From Jackrogersella multiformis (taxonomy: Eukaryota > Ascomycota > Sordariomycetes > Xylariales > Hypoxylaceae), in NCBI GenBank assembly GCA_902806575.1, contig CADCXD010000006.1:930001-994000 (forward strand): 64,000 bases of DNA, written 5' to 3'. A program made the translations under genes and the position numbers. Below, in pieces: positions 35,937-48,867 of the stretch (positions are counted from its first letter, which is position 1; every line of letters starts with the position of its first letter). Below the pieces are notes generated by a model. It was given only the letters and a program-made list of their open reading frames with translations, did not search any database and was not told the DNA's origin.

Positions 35937-38900
35937 CTAGGTAGGACCAACTAACCCTTGCTCGCCGACGATGGCCTTGGTATATTTCTCTAGCTCTCCT
36001 AGCTGCTCGACACAGCCTGTCAAGCTTTCGTCATATGAATAGCTGTATATCTGGGCCCATTTTCTTCCTTCGGATTTTTCTTCGGCGCTTAGTTTCCCAC
36101 TCGCCGCGAGTTCGGCCTCCAATACTCCCATTCTATATAACAACTGTTTCCGTGTAGCCGCAGCACTCGGCAGATATTTCTATCAGTTTCACTCATTAGC
36201 GATTTCATCATACTGATGCTTACTGCTTTCATTGAAGACTTACGGGGACTTTTCTTTCGGCACGCAAGGCGCCAGAAAGGACATAGAGATTCGTTAAGAT
36301 AGTCGCAATCGCGTCTCTCCTATGGCCTAACAGATCTGCAGCGAACTCGGTATTGTCTCTAATAAAATGGGGATGGTAAAACAGAGATGCCTGCCGGGCC
36401 GTGACGATATACTCGAAGAAACGCTCGCAAGCATCAATGAGTGCCGAGTATGGCAATGGATCGAAAGGAGCTCGGAGGCGTATCTCATGACGAGTGAGAC
36501 CCTACTTATTATTAGTTGGGTGACTTCATAAAATAACGGGGAATACTATGACCTCACCAAGAGCTGCCTCATCCTCACGAATCCTTCTCGCAAGCGCCCC
36601 TCGAGTATCTCAGAAGCTATGATATCTTCTTTAGTAGGTTCATTTCCTTTTTCATAGTATACGTATCTCGATACGATATCTATGATTCTGTCAGTAAATA
36701 GAAAAATAGAAAAATAGAAAGACTACAACTATAGTCTAACTTACTTCGGTAGACAATACTGCAATAAAACGTCATACTGGCCACTGCCTTTCGAAGGTCG
36801 TGGCGAGCGACGAATGGCCATAGCACCCAGTTTACAATGACCGACGCAATAACTCCAACGACCATGGCGGCTCCGTGTGTTGCTGCAATTGTAGCTGGCG
36901 AGGGCTTACCTTGCGCAGCGACTTCTGACAGAGATATAACCGTAAATGAGACGCAGCCTACGAGTCCGGACCTCTGCGTCGCGTTAGTAATTTTTCCAGT
37001 TTAACAGTCGCAACTCTTTTACAATTTCTTACCGGGTGTGCGCTCTGCGTAAACCTGTATATCATGGGCAGCATGAAGATGACAGCAAAGACTGCAATAA
37101 CGTATGGGTTGCCATCCCCGGCCGCGTATGATAGACCAGCCCAGAGCGAGCCAAGAACTGCACAGAATGCCCGTGTGAACAAGTCTTGGATATTTCCCCC
37201 AGTTCTGCGTCAGTTAGCAGGCAAGTTGGTTTCAAAGCTACCTACCTAGGCACCTAGGTAAATAGGGGAGGATAATAGCTCACCGAGGCCCCATTATCAG
37301 CCACGCCATCACGACCGCCCACCAAACTTCATAACCATCCCACCACCCGTGAGCTACGGGGAGCCATGCGGGTATAGATAGTAGAGAAGTAATCGCAGCG
37401 GTTTTGAGACCAAAACGTGTTTCGAAGCCCTGTAGTCGGTGAAGAAGCCCCCAAATTTCGTGTCGTACATAATTCTTTTTCATACTCCACTCATCCTCGA
37501 GTTCATCTGCCGTCATTGTCGCATACGAAGTGTCGTGGTCTTTATTGGCGCTCTCATCGCCATCGCCCTCCCTTGGCAGCGGTTGGAAGTCCCGGGATTT
37601 GATCTTCTGGATAATTACTGCAATGTCGCTGAAGCTTTTGAAGTAGGAACCTGCTGTCACGCCACCTCGATCATGCCGGACTTGAGCGTTCGAGCGGTGT
37701 ATCGCCTTCCAGAAGGGGTAAGATGGCGGGTGAAATTTAGGGTACTTCGGTCTCTCCTGTTGCATCTGGTTAACTTTTACTAGCAATGCCTCAATTGCCG
37801 TCGCGGCTTGGTGAACGGGTCGGCAGTATGCGAAAAGCTTCACGACGTTGGGAGATTCTGCATATGTCGAGGGCAAATTGTTGCTCGCCAATACACTGTC
37901 CTGACAGTTACTGAAGGCTATGATGCGCCTGCGTAGCTTTACCAGTGAACCTGTGATATCGCTTGACACGTCCATTGGGGGGCCAAGGTACTGGCGATGG
38001 CCACACATCTCCATCAAAACAGCGTCGCAATTTTGCAAAGCAGATTTCATTGACAGTAGAAGATTCTCTGTTGGCTCAGCCAAGTTGCTGGCGACAAACT
38101 TCACCAACTTCTTTTCCTCCTCGTCCCTTGGTTTATGAGATTTCTCGTTTATGTTCACAATGAATTCGTCGAGTCGATCTCGGCTTAACCGATTCCACGG
38201 CGCCTCTTCTAGCCCATCAACGACACTTGTTTGGCTATTCAGACTAAGAAGTGCACGGATGACGCCTTGGATGCGATTTCGAAGCGCTAACACGTCTTTC
38301 GGGTCGAAGAGTGTCACAGAGAAATCGATCACCAGATCTCTGTACGCTTGTGACATGCCGACGAATGTCTGTGTTAGTCTCCTGCGTGTTCTCGTGCTTT
38401 CAACCCTTGTTAATCCAATACCGTCCTGGAAGAGAGTTAGCTGCCGAAGCCCGATGCGGTACGAGGGGAGTTACCAGCATGACAGCGAAAGCTTGATGAA
38501 GAGCCACAGCTAACGGGCGTGCACCAGCATCGGGAACTACGGTGCAGCATATAAGAAGAGATATAGCCTGCCCTAAGACCCAAGGAATTCCATAATCGAG
38601 TAGTTTGGACCATGAGACCTCGATTCCAGATACTTCAGCTAGACAAGTATAGGCGATTGCGATTCCAGCGCATATGACAGCTTGGTAAGTGCGGATATAG
38701 TACGAACGAAGACAGCCAATAGCGAATACGTATAAGAAGAGGAAGACGGAGAGAATTCCACCATAACCGATACGTGCTGTCGTCGTAGCGGTAGATACCC
38801 ACAAGCCGAACGCCCCCCAGGCTAGACCAGTAGCAGTGCCAAGTATCGTTAAAATAGTCCCATCAACCTGAGCTCCCAAGGTCCTGCCGGGATGGTTGAG

Positions 38901-39476
38901 AATAGTCGAAATTACCATAATATAACTATATCGGCCGAGCCTGGCATGAACAGTAGGAATAAGGCAAAGGACGTATGCTATGAAAAAAGCAAGAAAAGAC
39001 TTGAGCAGTCTGATACCAGACCTTGTAGTAGTGACGCGGCGAACGACTCCTTTGACTTCGTGCCACTGCTTGGGGAAAAAGTTCCGTACGGACAACGGAT
39101 CCCTCTTCCTGAAAGCATATGGGAGAGTGGACTCAGCATTCTTCATGAGGTCTTGGAGATCAACATCATCTGGTGGAAGGAAGACAGCATCGAAGAAACC
39201 ATCTCTAAGCTCGGCAATTCCATAAGCATTGTTTGCATAGTGCTTGTCTTCTAAGGTCATGGATCTCTGAGGGGCTGGAGGTGGAGGAGTTTGTGACTCG
39301 GTACGGGTATCAAATATCCTTTCTAGAGAGTCCATTGAAGCATCACGAACATGCTGCTTCGTGCCGGGGCTGCGTCGGCGTAGAAGACGAGAGAGCCCAG
39401 TCTCCGCAGAAGCGCCATTGTGTATGTTGTCTTCGGCGGAGATGGCGTTATTGTCCTTCACCTTATCAGATGCCAT
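35937..39476 (-). CDS. ArAE/DUF2421 family membrane transporter-like protein
   Basis: Seven exons (39476-38475, 38425-37284, 37204-37033, 36973-36745, 36679-36558, 36501-36244, 36179-35937) join to 1055 aa. The six introns are 49-79 bp and all phases agree. After a charged cytosolic N terminus there is a first membrane block at about 160-330 (segments such as SFLAFFIAYVLCLIPTVHA). Next is a long soluble helical region, and then a second membrane block at about 640-790 (ITSLLSIPAWLPVAHGWW, VIAVFAVIFMLPMIY, VVGVIASVIVNWVLWPFVA). The C-terminal domain contains LTRHEIRLRAPFDPLPY. This is the layout of ArAE_2_N plus FUSC-like plus DUF2421 proteins, related to fusaric-acid-resistance and aromatic-acid exporters. 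Substrate and membrane location are unproven. It is divergent from NTF2. Confidence 0.85.
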
Positions 39477-40398
39477 CGTTGGTTCGCAGAAAATATTTGG
39501 TGACTTATTCCTGCTCTAAACCGAACTGGATTATATAAATTAATGCATAAGGCCTGAGTGAAGAAAGGAATGACAATGTAGTTTCATAATTCAATATAAG
39601 AGAGTAACCTAGTGTCTAGTATAAACATAGAACAGACGGTCAACAGGTTGCCAATCTATTCATGACTTTAGAGAAGTGAAATATCCATTGTAAAATCTAA
39701 GGTTATAATAAGTATTAAGATAGAAGTTAGGAAATTAATATGGTACTGGGTACTAATGAATATACATAATGGGCTATCTTCTCTTGCCTTGCTGTTTCCC
39801 AGCTCAAGAGTCAAGACTGACGAAAATGCTCCGACGTCACACTGCAATTACCCACAGCACATTGCATTAGACCACCCGAGTGTGCGTACCTAAGTACCTA
39901 AGCCATGTACCTAGGTACCTAGGTACCTATGTATGAATGTGGATAGGTACATAGGTACCCGCAGTAGGTACTTCGGTACATCGTGAATTACATAATCGAG
40001 CTGATAACGATAATCGCCTGACGCAACTTCCAAGGCTCCAAGGTTGGCTGTACATACTTCGAAACAAAAAAAAGAAATTAAAATTACCCCGCCAGCGCAA
40101 GTGACCAAAACAAATTTAGCACTAGCACATATAAATAAGCGGAGACGCATTAAAAATGCCCCTCCAAAGTCCAAAGTCCAAAGTCCAAAGTCCAACCTGA
40201 ATGGCTTCACTTCATTCTTTCCCACCTTGTAACCACCACAACAATAGTAACAAAACATCCTTTTTTTCGTCTTTCTCCATTCGTCTCATCACACTTGTGT
40301 GACGACATAGAGAAAGCCTCTTTCTTTTCTCAAGAATAATCATCCAAGAAACCGTTACTACTCACACAGCTGTTCAATAAACAGTAACCCCTCCCAAG
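39477..40398. promoter_or_regulatory. Divergent promoter region of the ArAE-like gene and NTF2
   Basis: 922 bp between two divergent starts. Holds a CCTAGGTA tandem block (39908-39929) and four exact TCCAAAG repeats (40163-40195) about 200 bp before the NTF2 start. No coding frame is supported. Confidence 0.5.
40163..40195. repeat. TCCAAAG x4.7 tandem repeat
   Basis: Four perfect copies of the heptamer TCCAAAG plus a partial fifth (TCCAA), upstream of NTF2. Confidence 0.95.
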
Positions 40399-41206
40399 AT
40401 GGCTTCGAGTAAGTTTTTCCCCTCCTCCTTCTACGACGCGTCGCATCGTAGAACCCGACAAGCCGAGGCTTCTAATCTTGTGTTAAAATAATAAAAGTCC
40501 ATTTACTAACATAATGAATAGATCCGGAAGAGATTGCGAGTATGTGCCTCCTACTCTCAAACTCCTCTCCTCTTTGCACACCATCGACTCGTGAACGATC
40601 TCGTGAACGATCTCGCGGCCCAAGCTAACATGCGCTCGCCCATCTAGCTATGTTCGTCCAGTACTACTACAACCAGTTCGATCAAGACCGATCTGGCCTG
40701 TCAACCCTCTACGTATGCGCCCTCTGAAGTGTTTTCAGCGAGTCTAATCAGCAAATGTTTGTCAGCTAACGGTTATATAGCGCGATGCCTCTATGTTGAC
40801 CTTCGAGTCCACCTCCTTCAAGGGTACCCCGTCAATCATCGAGAAGCTACAGGTAAGGCACTCATTACTATCATATCTTCTAAGCAAAACAGCAAAACAG
40901 CTTACCAAAAAAAAACCTTCTAGAGCCTTCCCTTCCAGCAAATCAAGCACCAGGTTACCACTCTCGATCTCCAGCCTGGTATCGCCCCTGGCCACATCGT
41001 GGTTCTTGTGACCGGCCAGCTTTTGGTTCGTCTACTGATATTCCTTCCCTTCAACATGTGTGGCATATCCTAACTCAAGTGACTAGGTGGATGAGGAACA
41101 GCGACCAATGAGCTACACCCAATCGTTCTACCTAGTTCAAGAGACCGTCAACGGACAGCCCCAGTACTACGTCCACAACGACATCTTCAAGCTCGTCTAC
41201 GGTTAG
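40399..41206 (+). CDS. NTF2: Nuclear transport factor 2
   Basis: Six exons: 40399-40408, 40522-40539, 40648-40712, 40781-40852, 40924-41025 and 41087-41206. They give 128 aa, the normal NTF2 length. The first two exons are only 10 and 18 nt; they are accepted because the join produces the expected start MASNPEEIATMFVQYYYNQFD. The rest follows the NTF2 fold: LSTLYRDASMLTFES, GTPSIIEKLQSLPFQQIKHQ, then GQLLVDEEQRPMSYTQSFYL and a C-terminal NDIFKLVYG. NTF2 is a homodimer that binds RanGDP and FxFG nucleoporins and returns Ran to the nucleus. The high intron density in such a short gene is typical of this family in filamentous fungi. Confidence 0.93.
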
Positions 41207-42526
41207 ACACAGCATGCCACTTCAGTGACATTTGACGGCCGGTGGGACCCGGAGTAACGTTGGGCTTGCGGTTTACGAGATGCATGCGTCCGTGGAGAAT
41301 GTTCTTTTGCTATAGACAGGTCGATTGCAGAGCTAGTCTAGGAGGTTGATTGCCAAGGTATCGAGTGAATCACTTCTCTTCAGATGAGGTTACGCAGAAT
41401 CTAAATTCTTTCGAAATCATATCTGGGGGCGCGTGTTAAGATTTCCTAGCTATAAGAGTATGCCATAATGCTGCTCTTATTCTTTACAATGTTTCCTTTT
41501 CTTTCGAGGCATCCACCGTATGTGAATAGGTCACTATGATCTTCAAGTAGCCTTGCGAAGATTTTGCCTCTCTTCTTAAATTATGGCCTAGTATTCCGTT
41601 AATTTTCGACCAAGGACGATGTAATCTATGTGATGCATTGCCTACCTAGTATTACATACTGCTAAATCGCCAGTTCACACGTGTGGTAACTACTCCTAAC
41701 CCTAGCTTCTCTGCTTTTATTGAACTTAGCTCACTCTTTACTGCTCATCAGATTATTTACGATAACTTCCTCGTATATATGCCTACCTATATATGAGTTA
41801 TAAGTTAGATGAAGTCGACTCGCCACACGGTAACATGCTCCAATATTATATTTAGTGTAGTTATCCAAATATTGGAAGTATCCTGTTTCTTCTCGCAAAA
41901 GCTTCCATGATATAGACATGGAATCTTTGACCTAAAGTTTAACTTACTTCTAATCCAATATTTCAAGGCTCCTGCGTGGATACTAATGCGTTACCTACGC
42001 TATAAGGAGAGTACGAAATACTGTACCTAGGTTAGTCAACTACCTGAATCAACCAATCCAAGGAATACATCTGAAAACGAAACTAGTATTACTCATGTAA
42101 AAGCCATCCTCCAGCAGGGCCAGCCGTAATATCAGACCACATACCTTACCCATCGCCTCTAGCCGCGGAGTTGGGACTCGCTTAGGAAACGTCGAATTCC
42201 CACCTCGCGTACGGGATGCCCAGAAGAGGTGGCTTTCCGGAAGATCGTGACCCAGCAGCGATCGACATAGGCATAGTATAGTATAGTATAGTATAGTCTT
42301 GGGGTTCTTTTCACCTATTACCCCAGCTTTTACCCCACAAACCTCCTCCACACTACCTACCTCGCATTCCTCCCCTTCGGGACCCCGACGAAGCAGGGCT
42401 TAAAGCCGAGGAAGCAGAAACCCGGAATAAGAATCAGCTCTGCGACTATAACTTCTCGTCCCATCCTGCTGGGACACGTTCAGATACCCCCATATTCAGG
42501 AATCCATCATCCCTACCTCCTTCGAC
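41207..42526. other. Intergenic region
   Basis: 3' flank of NTF2 and promoter of the MFS gene. It is AT-rich up to about 42030, with a pentamer microsatellite at 42272-42297. No gene is supported. Confidence 0.5.
42272..42297. repeat. (TATAG)n microsatellite, about five units
   Basis: Consecutive ATAGT/TATAG pentamers with no interruption, about 230 bp upstream of the MFS gene start. Confidence 0.95.
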
Positions 42527-44034
42527 ATGACAGAGAAAGAAGCGTCGGTTTCTCTGCACGAGAAGATCGACAATGAGCATCAGTTCTCCGGAGCAGCGTC
42601 GCCCTCGCCGTCTGTCGCGCACGACGCGAAGTTCGAGAAGCGGGTCCTCCGCAAGGTGGACGTGCGGCTGCTGCCCATCCTCGGGGCGCTGTACACGATC
42701 GCCATGATCGACCGGAGCAACATATCCGTGGCGCGGATCTCGGGGCTGGACGAGGACCTGGGGCTCGCGGTCGGCGACCGGGCGTCCGTCGCGCTCCTCG
42801 TCTTCTTCGTCGGGTACATGCTCTTCGAGCTGCCCAGCAACATGGTCATCCACCGCCTCGGCGCCGCCAACTGGATCTCGCTCATCGTCTTCGCCTGGGG
42901 CCTCGTGTCCATGGGCATCGGCTTCGTCGACGACTGGGTCGCGCTCGCCGTGCTGCGCTCCTTCCTCGGCGTCTTCGAGGCCGGCTTCTACCCCGGCTGC
43001 GTCTACCTCATCTCCTCCTGGTACAGGAGGTACGAGGTGCAGAAGCGGCTGGCGACGTTCTTCATGACGGGCTCCGCGCTGTCGGCATTCGCCAACATCC
43101 TGGCGCTGGGCCTGATCCAGATCTCCAAGACGCACCCCAGCTACAAGGGGTGGAGGTGGATCTACATCATCGAGGGCGTCATGACCTGCGCCGCCGCCGT
43201 CGTCGCCTGGTTCGTCATCGTCGACTTCCCCGACTCGCACCGCAACACCTTTCTCTCCGCCGAGGAGAGCGCCTTCGTCAGGGCGCGCCTTGCGGAGGAT
43301 CGCGGGACCGAGGAGCACGAGAAGGTCACCTGGGCCGTATTTGTAGAGACGGCGACGGACTGGAAAGTCTGGTCCTTCGCTCTCATGTACTCGGCCGGCG
43401 CCGTGGGCGTCTACGCCTTTCTCTTCTTCCTGCCTATTATCCTACATAGCGGCATGGGATACTCGCAAGACCTCGCGTTCGTGCTGTCAGCCCCGCCGGC
43501 TCTGTTCTCAGTCGTAGAAGGCATGTTCGTTTCGTGGCTGGCCGACAAGATGCGCTTGCGAGGACCGTTTGTGATCCTCCAAGGTGTAGTCGCTCTCATC
43601 GGGTTGTGCATGACGGGTTTCATCAAGCAACCCATCCCCAGATACGTCGGGACCTTCCTAGGCGAAGCCGGCGTCAACGGGCTTGTGGTTACTACTCTAG
43701 CGTGGCAAGCTAACAATCTTCGCGGTGATGCCAAGCGAGCCTGCGCTACAGCTTTCATGATCACCGTCAGCGGTCTCGGCGGCATCTATTCATCACTAGT
43801 TTTCCGCCAACAGGTTCGTATTGAGCCCCTGAATGAGAACAGCCGAAGACCATGCTAAATATAATACAGGACGCACCTGATTACATCCCGGGAATAATAG
43901 CAGTGATGGCCATCTGCGTTGCTGCTGTTGTTGCTGCGGGTATCTCTATATTTTTTCTAAAGAGGGAGAATAAGCGCGCAGACGAAGGGGAAAAGATTCT
44001 CGACGGCCATGCCGATTTCCGATATACCATTTAG
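42527..44034 (+). CDS. MFS permease, anion:cation symporter (allantoate/nicotinate type)
   Basis: Exons 42527-43813 and 43870-44034 join to 483 aa. The 56-bp intron (GTTCGT donor, GCTAAAT branch-like site, ACAG acceptor) lies before the last transmembrane helix. A hydrophilic N terminus leads to KVDVRLLPILGALYTIAMID and a series of about 12 membrane segments. Family signatures are DRSNISVARI in TM1-loop, GYMLFELPSNMVIHRLG, FLGVFEAGFYPGCVYLISSW and YKGWRWIYIIEG. These are typical of the Dal5/Tna1-like anion:cation symporter family, which imports organic anions such as allantoate, nicotinate or pantothenate at the plasma membrane. The exact substrate cannot be inferred. The first 900 bp are very GC-rich and the last 500 bp much less so. 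Confidence 0.88.
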
Positions 44035-44813
44035 ATACTCGGGAGTGATGTTAGCGTAGAGTCGTCTTACACGAGATAACTAGTATTCGTATTCACAAGT
44101 TTCGCCTACAATCTATGTGCATCGTAATATACCTAGGTAAGAACCTTAGGCTATATGCCAAAACAACCTTCTAATCTAGAAATATTGTAAGAACGTATCT
44201 ATGTTCACGGTGTGTCTTAGGTGAGAAAAGGACATCGTCAACATAGAGTTTCGTTAAATAGAGAAAAGAAGATATGCTTCGTGATGAAGCCATCTAGGGT
44301 ACCTAGTGGTGGGCGCTATTACTAGCCCATGATGGGAAGGGAAGGAGAGCAAATGGATAGGACAAGAATAAATCAAGACTACTAGAACCTACCTATCTGG
44401 TATGAAATCCAACAAAATGTTAATAATATCTACTCCCGTTGAGTTGGATTATGCTCTAGTATGCTACCACTCCATTTCGAACACGATATCCTCGTTAAAC
44501 GGGTCACAGAAGGAATCTATACTTTTCTTTCTTTCTTTCTTTCTTCTTCTTCATATGACGGTACTCACACTAATAAAATTTCTAATCTTTAAAGAAAGGC
44601 CCTATTTACCAAGTACGAGCAGTACATATTAACTCAACGTTTTTATCGCATATGAGGCGATTAAACCAGTCACCGTCATCGTCAATGTCATTTCATTCTT
44701 CATCTAGCTATTGCACACAGTTTATCCGGCTTCTAAAAAAGCCCGCGGCGAAAAGGATTTCACTTGCCCAAGTATCATGATCCAGCTTGTCTTCTAGGCG
44801 TTGCGGATTTCAA
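44035..44813. other. Intergenic, convergent MFS and HUL5 ends
   Basis: No gene is seen. Contains a TTTC microsatellite at 44523-44545 and an isolated CCTAGGTA unit near 44131. Confidence 0.5.
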
Positions 44814-47800
44814 CTAGCTCAGATCGAAACCAGCTCCTGCTTGGATGGCGTAGAGGAGTTTGCTCTTCAGGGTTTCTATCGAGTTGTAACGTGGGAGCTT
44901 TAACAGGTTGACACATGTACTCGTGCTAGGTAGTCTCTCCTCGTCCGTTCCACCATCTCTTATGCTGAATTGAGGACTGAGCTGTGAGAAGCCTAGCAAC
45001 GGTGCTCTTGGCGTCGACGTGACGTACTTGAGCACCTGCCGACGCTCCGAGTCCTGGAACTCGCGCATTACTTGCCAGAACATCTGGATGGTTGGATGCT
45101 CTATTCCATCGTCGCCGACGGCGTACAGACCTGAATACCGAGTGTTGCGTCGCAGGTCTTCGACATCGATCTCCGAGCTATCACCGCCTACGAGGCGCTG
45201 AAGTTCCGATTGATTGAACATAGATAACCACGCAGGATTGATCATGGACCCGAGGCCCTTGAGGAAGGTTTTGGTTTGTCGATATGGTTGGGTTATAAGT
45301 CGGTGCTTCGCGACGTAGGATATGTAAAGGGGGCGGTTCGTGTTCGTGACAAGAATTTCCTCGCCGTTTTTACAGAGCGGACGGGTTATTGTGCGGACCT
45401 GCCCGTAGGGTCCTGTGACTTCATCTGTGATTGTAAAGTCTAGGGAAAGGTCTACCACCTTGCCGGTATAATTCTTGAGGCTTATGAGCCCTTGATATAG
45501 CTCTAGATCTAGATCTCTCAAGTCGTTCAAATTTGCACGGTAATCAGTCAGCGAGCCTTGCCCTGATGCTGCCCACTTTAAGAGAAAGAAGCCGGCAAAA
45601 GCCTTGTCAATGAGGATGCCTTCGTACATGCATTTTCCCACCACACGACCAAGAAACTCGTAGCGTTTAGCAAGATCCATCATATTATGCTTCAACATAT
45701 CCTCACTTTCTTGGAGTTTATCGTGGCGAAGGCCTTCTGCGATGTTGTCATATGCACTTGGATTCGGGTACAATAGGTTCTGGCTGTTGGTAACAAAGAG
45801 GTTTAGGCCATCTGAACTATCGCTGGGCTTGAAGGCTTCATCAGTGATGCTGATGAGGAACTCCTTTGTGACACCGCCGCCGTCGATGCCGGCTTCAGGT
45901 TGGTCGAACTGGTCGACAAATGTTATCTGTATGGGCTCCTTCAAGCCGTCGCCAAGCGAGTAGAACTGGTCGTACGCGTCATCAAATACATGCCCTCGTC
46001 GGACTCTAGCAGAATGGCGGCCAAGAATGTCTCTACTCCTGGCATTTGGACCGTTGAACCCGCCTTCTCCCGATATTACCGATAGACGCCACCGGTCAGG
46101 GTCAACATGGCCACCTCGGCGCTTGGCTTTGTCAAGATATACGAACTGGCGGAATATCTGAACTCTCACCTCAAAGGGGATGACGAACGGCATATTACGA
46201 AGAATTTCGAGTTTGGGCCCGACTTGGGCAAGTAGCTGCTCTCGCTGGACTCTTCGCAAACGGCGGCGCCTTTCAATCTGCGCTGCGCGTGAGAGGCGTT
46301 GTCCGGTATATGTCTGGAAATTATAGGGTCTGTCAAACTCGGAGTCGTCAGAATCGTCAGAGTCGTCTTCATCTTCCGCCATCAGGTCTTTTTGTTGTTC
46401 TTCCAAGACGACGGCCGAGATGAAACCGTCCATGTCGAATTTCGAAGTCATGAGCCAGAAATCCGTCGGGAGAAAGCGTCGCCGAGAATCTCTCTCGTAT
46501 AACGAGCGCATAGTGGTTGTCGACGCACTCCTTAAACCAAGCACATCCATACCAATGATTCCGGCGAATGACGATTGGGTAACCTTCGCCTCCACCTCAC
46601 TCGCTGTCGAGCTTGAAGAACTAATGCCCATAAGATCACTTAGTCGACCCGGTCTCGAGGTTGATAGCATGATATCTGGCAAGTTGTAATACAGTGGGAA
46701 CGAAAGGCTCTTGAGAAAGTTGATAAGTTGCTTTAATTCGTCTAGGCTGAGGCCACTCGAACGTATCCGGAAAGTCGCAGGGCTCTGCTGTGATACAATC
46801 TGGGTTTCCGAGTGTAGAAAATCTTCATCATCAGTGACTCTTAAAAGGAAATTGTATAGTTCCAGGAACAGCAGTATAGTCCGCCACTCCCGATCACGTA
46901 TGCGGTCTGGCCGGAGAAGCCTCACAACTGACGTAGACGGTTGCTGGGCCCTGGGTTGCGTGGTGTTCTTAAATATAGTAGTATTCGAAGCGGCTTTCCA
47001 GAGATACTTGACAGAGGGTGTTGGTGCGGAATCAACCGAGTCGGCCGTGGATATATCACCTTGGAAAAGGCGCATTTTGATATCGTCACTATGGCTAGGA
47101 AAACACCTCAGCAATACTAGTATATAGCCGGCAAGGAGACTCGCATCTTCGGAGAGACGGTTGAGGGTTAATGCAGTCCTGTATTGACATTAGTGTACGT
47201 CGTTAGCGTGCTTGGTGCCTTGTATACTAACGAAGTAAACCTCCTCAATAGCTCTGATATCCCGTCCTCATCTATGAGGAAGTCTAATTGGCTGACCACC
47301 CACGGAGACAAGGGAGCGGAGGCTTCGGCATCATCATCGCCGGACGCGTCATGATTGCCATTGCCAGTCTCGAGGAGAATGCTATTCTGCCCATATCGGA
47401 CTCGGATATCGTCGACGAGGATAGATAGCTGAAGGTAGAGCGCCTCAAGGTACTTGGTCCCCTGAGACGTAGGGGCTGCTCTATTCAAGGCGATGAAGTA
47501 GGCTAAGAGCCACAGTGAGCCTTTTTTCGATACAATGCCAGCATGTTCTTGCTTTGAGTAAGTGTCAATTACGCTCTGGGACAGAAGTTGGAGGTCTACA
47601 CAGCCTGCAATCTGCGCAGGGTTTTGTTGTAGGAAGGATAGGCTTGGAGAAGTGAGAAAGAAGAATGCAAATGCTCGATATGCTTGCAAGGTAGGGATTT
47701 CTACAAGTTGTTAGCTCGGGTCATGGGTGAGATGTACATAACACTAGCATCGTCGACGACATCTTCATAGCTTCACGAATGCCCTAGTTACACTGGAAGT

Positions 47801-48580
47801 TTTGTCACGCACCTTGTTTAGAAGATGACATCAAAGGAGCTGTAGCAGCCTCAGTAAGGATGTGCTGTTCTTCTATTGGGACAACCTCATTGCTGCTCTG
47901 CTCAAAATAGCCAGAGAGGAGCTTATAATATTGGGATAATATGTGAATAATGGAGACTGGTCTTCTTTTGACAATATCAACCAAGATTCTAAGAAGGGCT
48001 GGAGAGGAACTAGCTGGGCGCCTATTGTGACAAGATATTAGCGAGCTGTGAGTGATATATGTTATAGGTGTGCTTATGCTATGGTGTATACACACCCCTT
48101 TAGAGCGCCCACGATAAGTCGTGCTAATCGATCCCATGAATTTAGACTAAAGATGTCAAAATTCGAAGGAGCCGAGCCCAAACTAGTCAAGTCTTGAATG
48201 AATACATCTAAACGATGCTGATCGTCTGCCTGAGCTGGGTCGAAAAGTACTAGTAAAAGAGGTAGAGCACTAATCATGCGGCTTGAAGGATTGTGTTCTA
48301 TCGACTGGCTGTATAGGGCATCATATTCATCTCGGCACTCTCTCTTGAAGTATTGCCGGTCTCTATGACCTCTCCATATCCTCTGAAGTCTCTTGGCGGC
48401 ATTCAACTCGTCACGCTCTTTTTGTCTCTTTTCACGTTCAGCTTGCGCCTGTGCTACCGTCTTGGAGGCGCCAGAGGTTGGCGCTGACCAGCCTGAGTTA
48501 GCCCAAGGGTTTGTGGGCCGTTGGCCGCTTAGATTGACATTCCGAGGCCGCCTCGAATTGCCGGAGAAGGTGGGAAACAT
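44814..48580 (-). CDS. HUL5: HECT-type E3 ubiquitin ligase, HUL5/UBE3C-like
   Basis: Four exons (48580-48096, 48021-47813, 47700-47232, 47178-44814) give 1175 aa; the introns are 74, 112 and 53 bp and in phase. The N terminus MFPTFSGNSRRPRNVNLSGQ and an IQ-type helix (AAKRLQRIWRGHRDRQYFKR) are typical of Hul5/UBE3C. A long helical region follows, then an acidic stretch (EDEDDSDDSDDSEFD). The HECT domain occupies the last about 380 residues: FVDQFDQPEAGIDGGGVTKE, GRVVGKCMYEGILIDKAFAG and the active-site Cys in STSTCVNLLKLP. It ends with the usual hydrophobic tail. Hul5 extends ubiquitin chains on proteasome-bound and misfolded proteins. Divergent from PAB1 across 2.7 kb. Confidence 0.93.
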
Positions 48581-48867
48581 GTCGAATATGTGAGAGCCGT
48601 TCCGGTTCTACGTATAATGTCAAATCGGAGTCGTGGCTCGTGGCTCGCTTTCTCGCTTGCTCGCTCATCAAACAGACTGGAGGCGGGTGTCACAGAATAT
48701 CGTAGAAAGGTGTAGTAGATCGTGGATTGTGCTGACTCTCCTAAGTGGCGGGAATCGTCATGATGTGGTGGTCGTGAGGTTGGTTGCTCGTTTATCGAAT
48801 TTAACGTAATGACTGAGAATGACTGAGACGTAATGACTGGGCTATGGAAGATGACTATGACTGCCTT

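Noticed and set aside
42446..43318. 290-codon minus-strand frame
   Set aside because: It is the antisense shadow of the GC-rich MFS gene; its composition (Asp/Glu/Gly/Arg/Val repeats) is an artefact of codon bias on the true strand.
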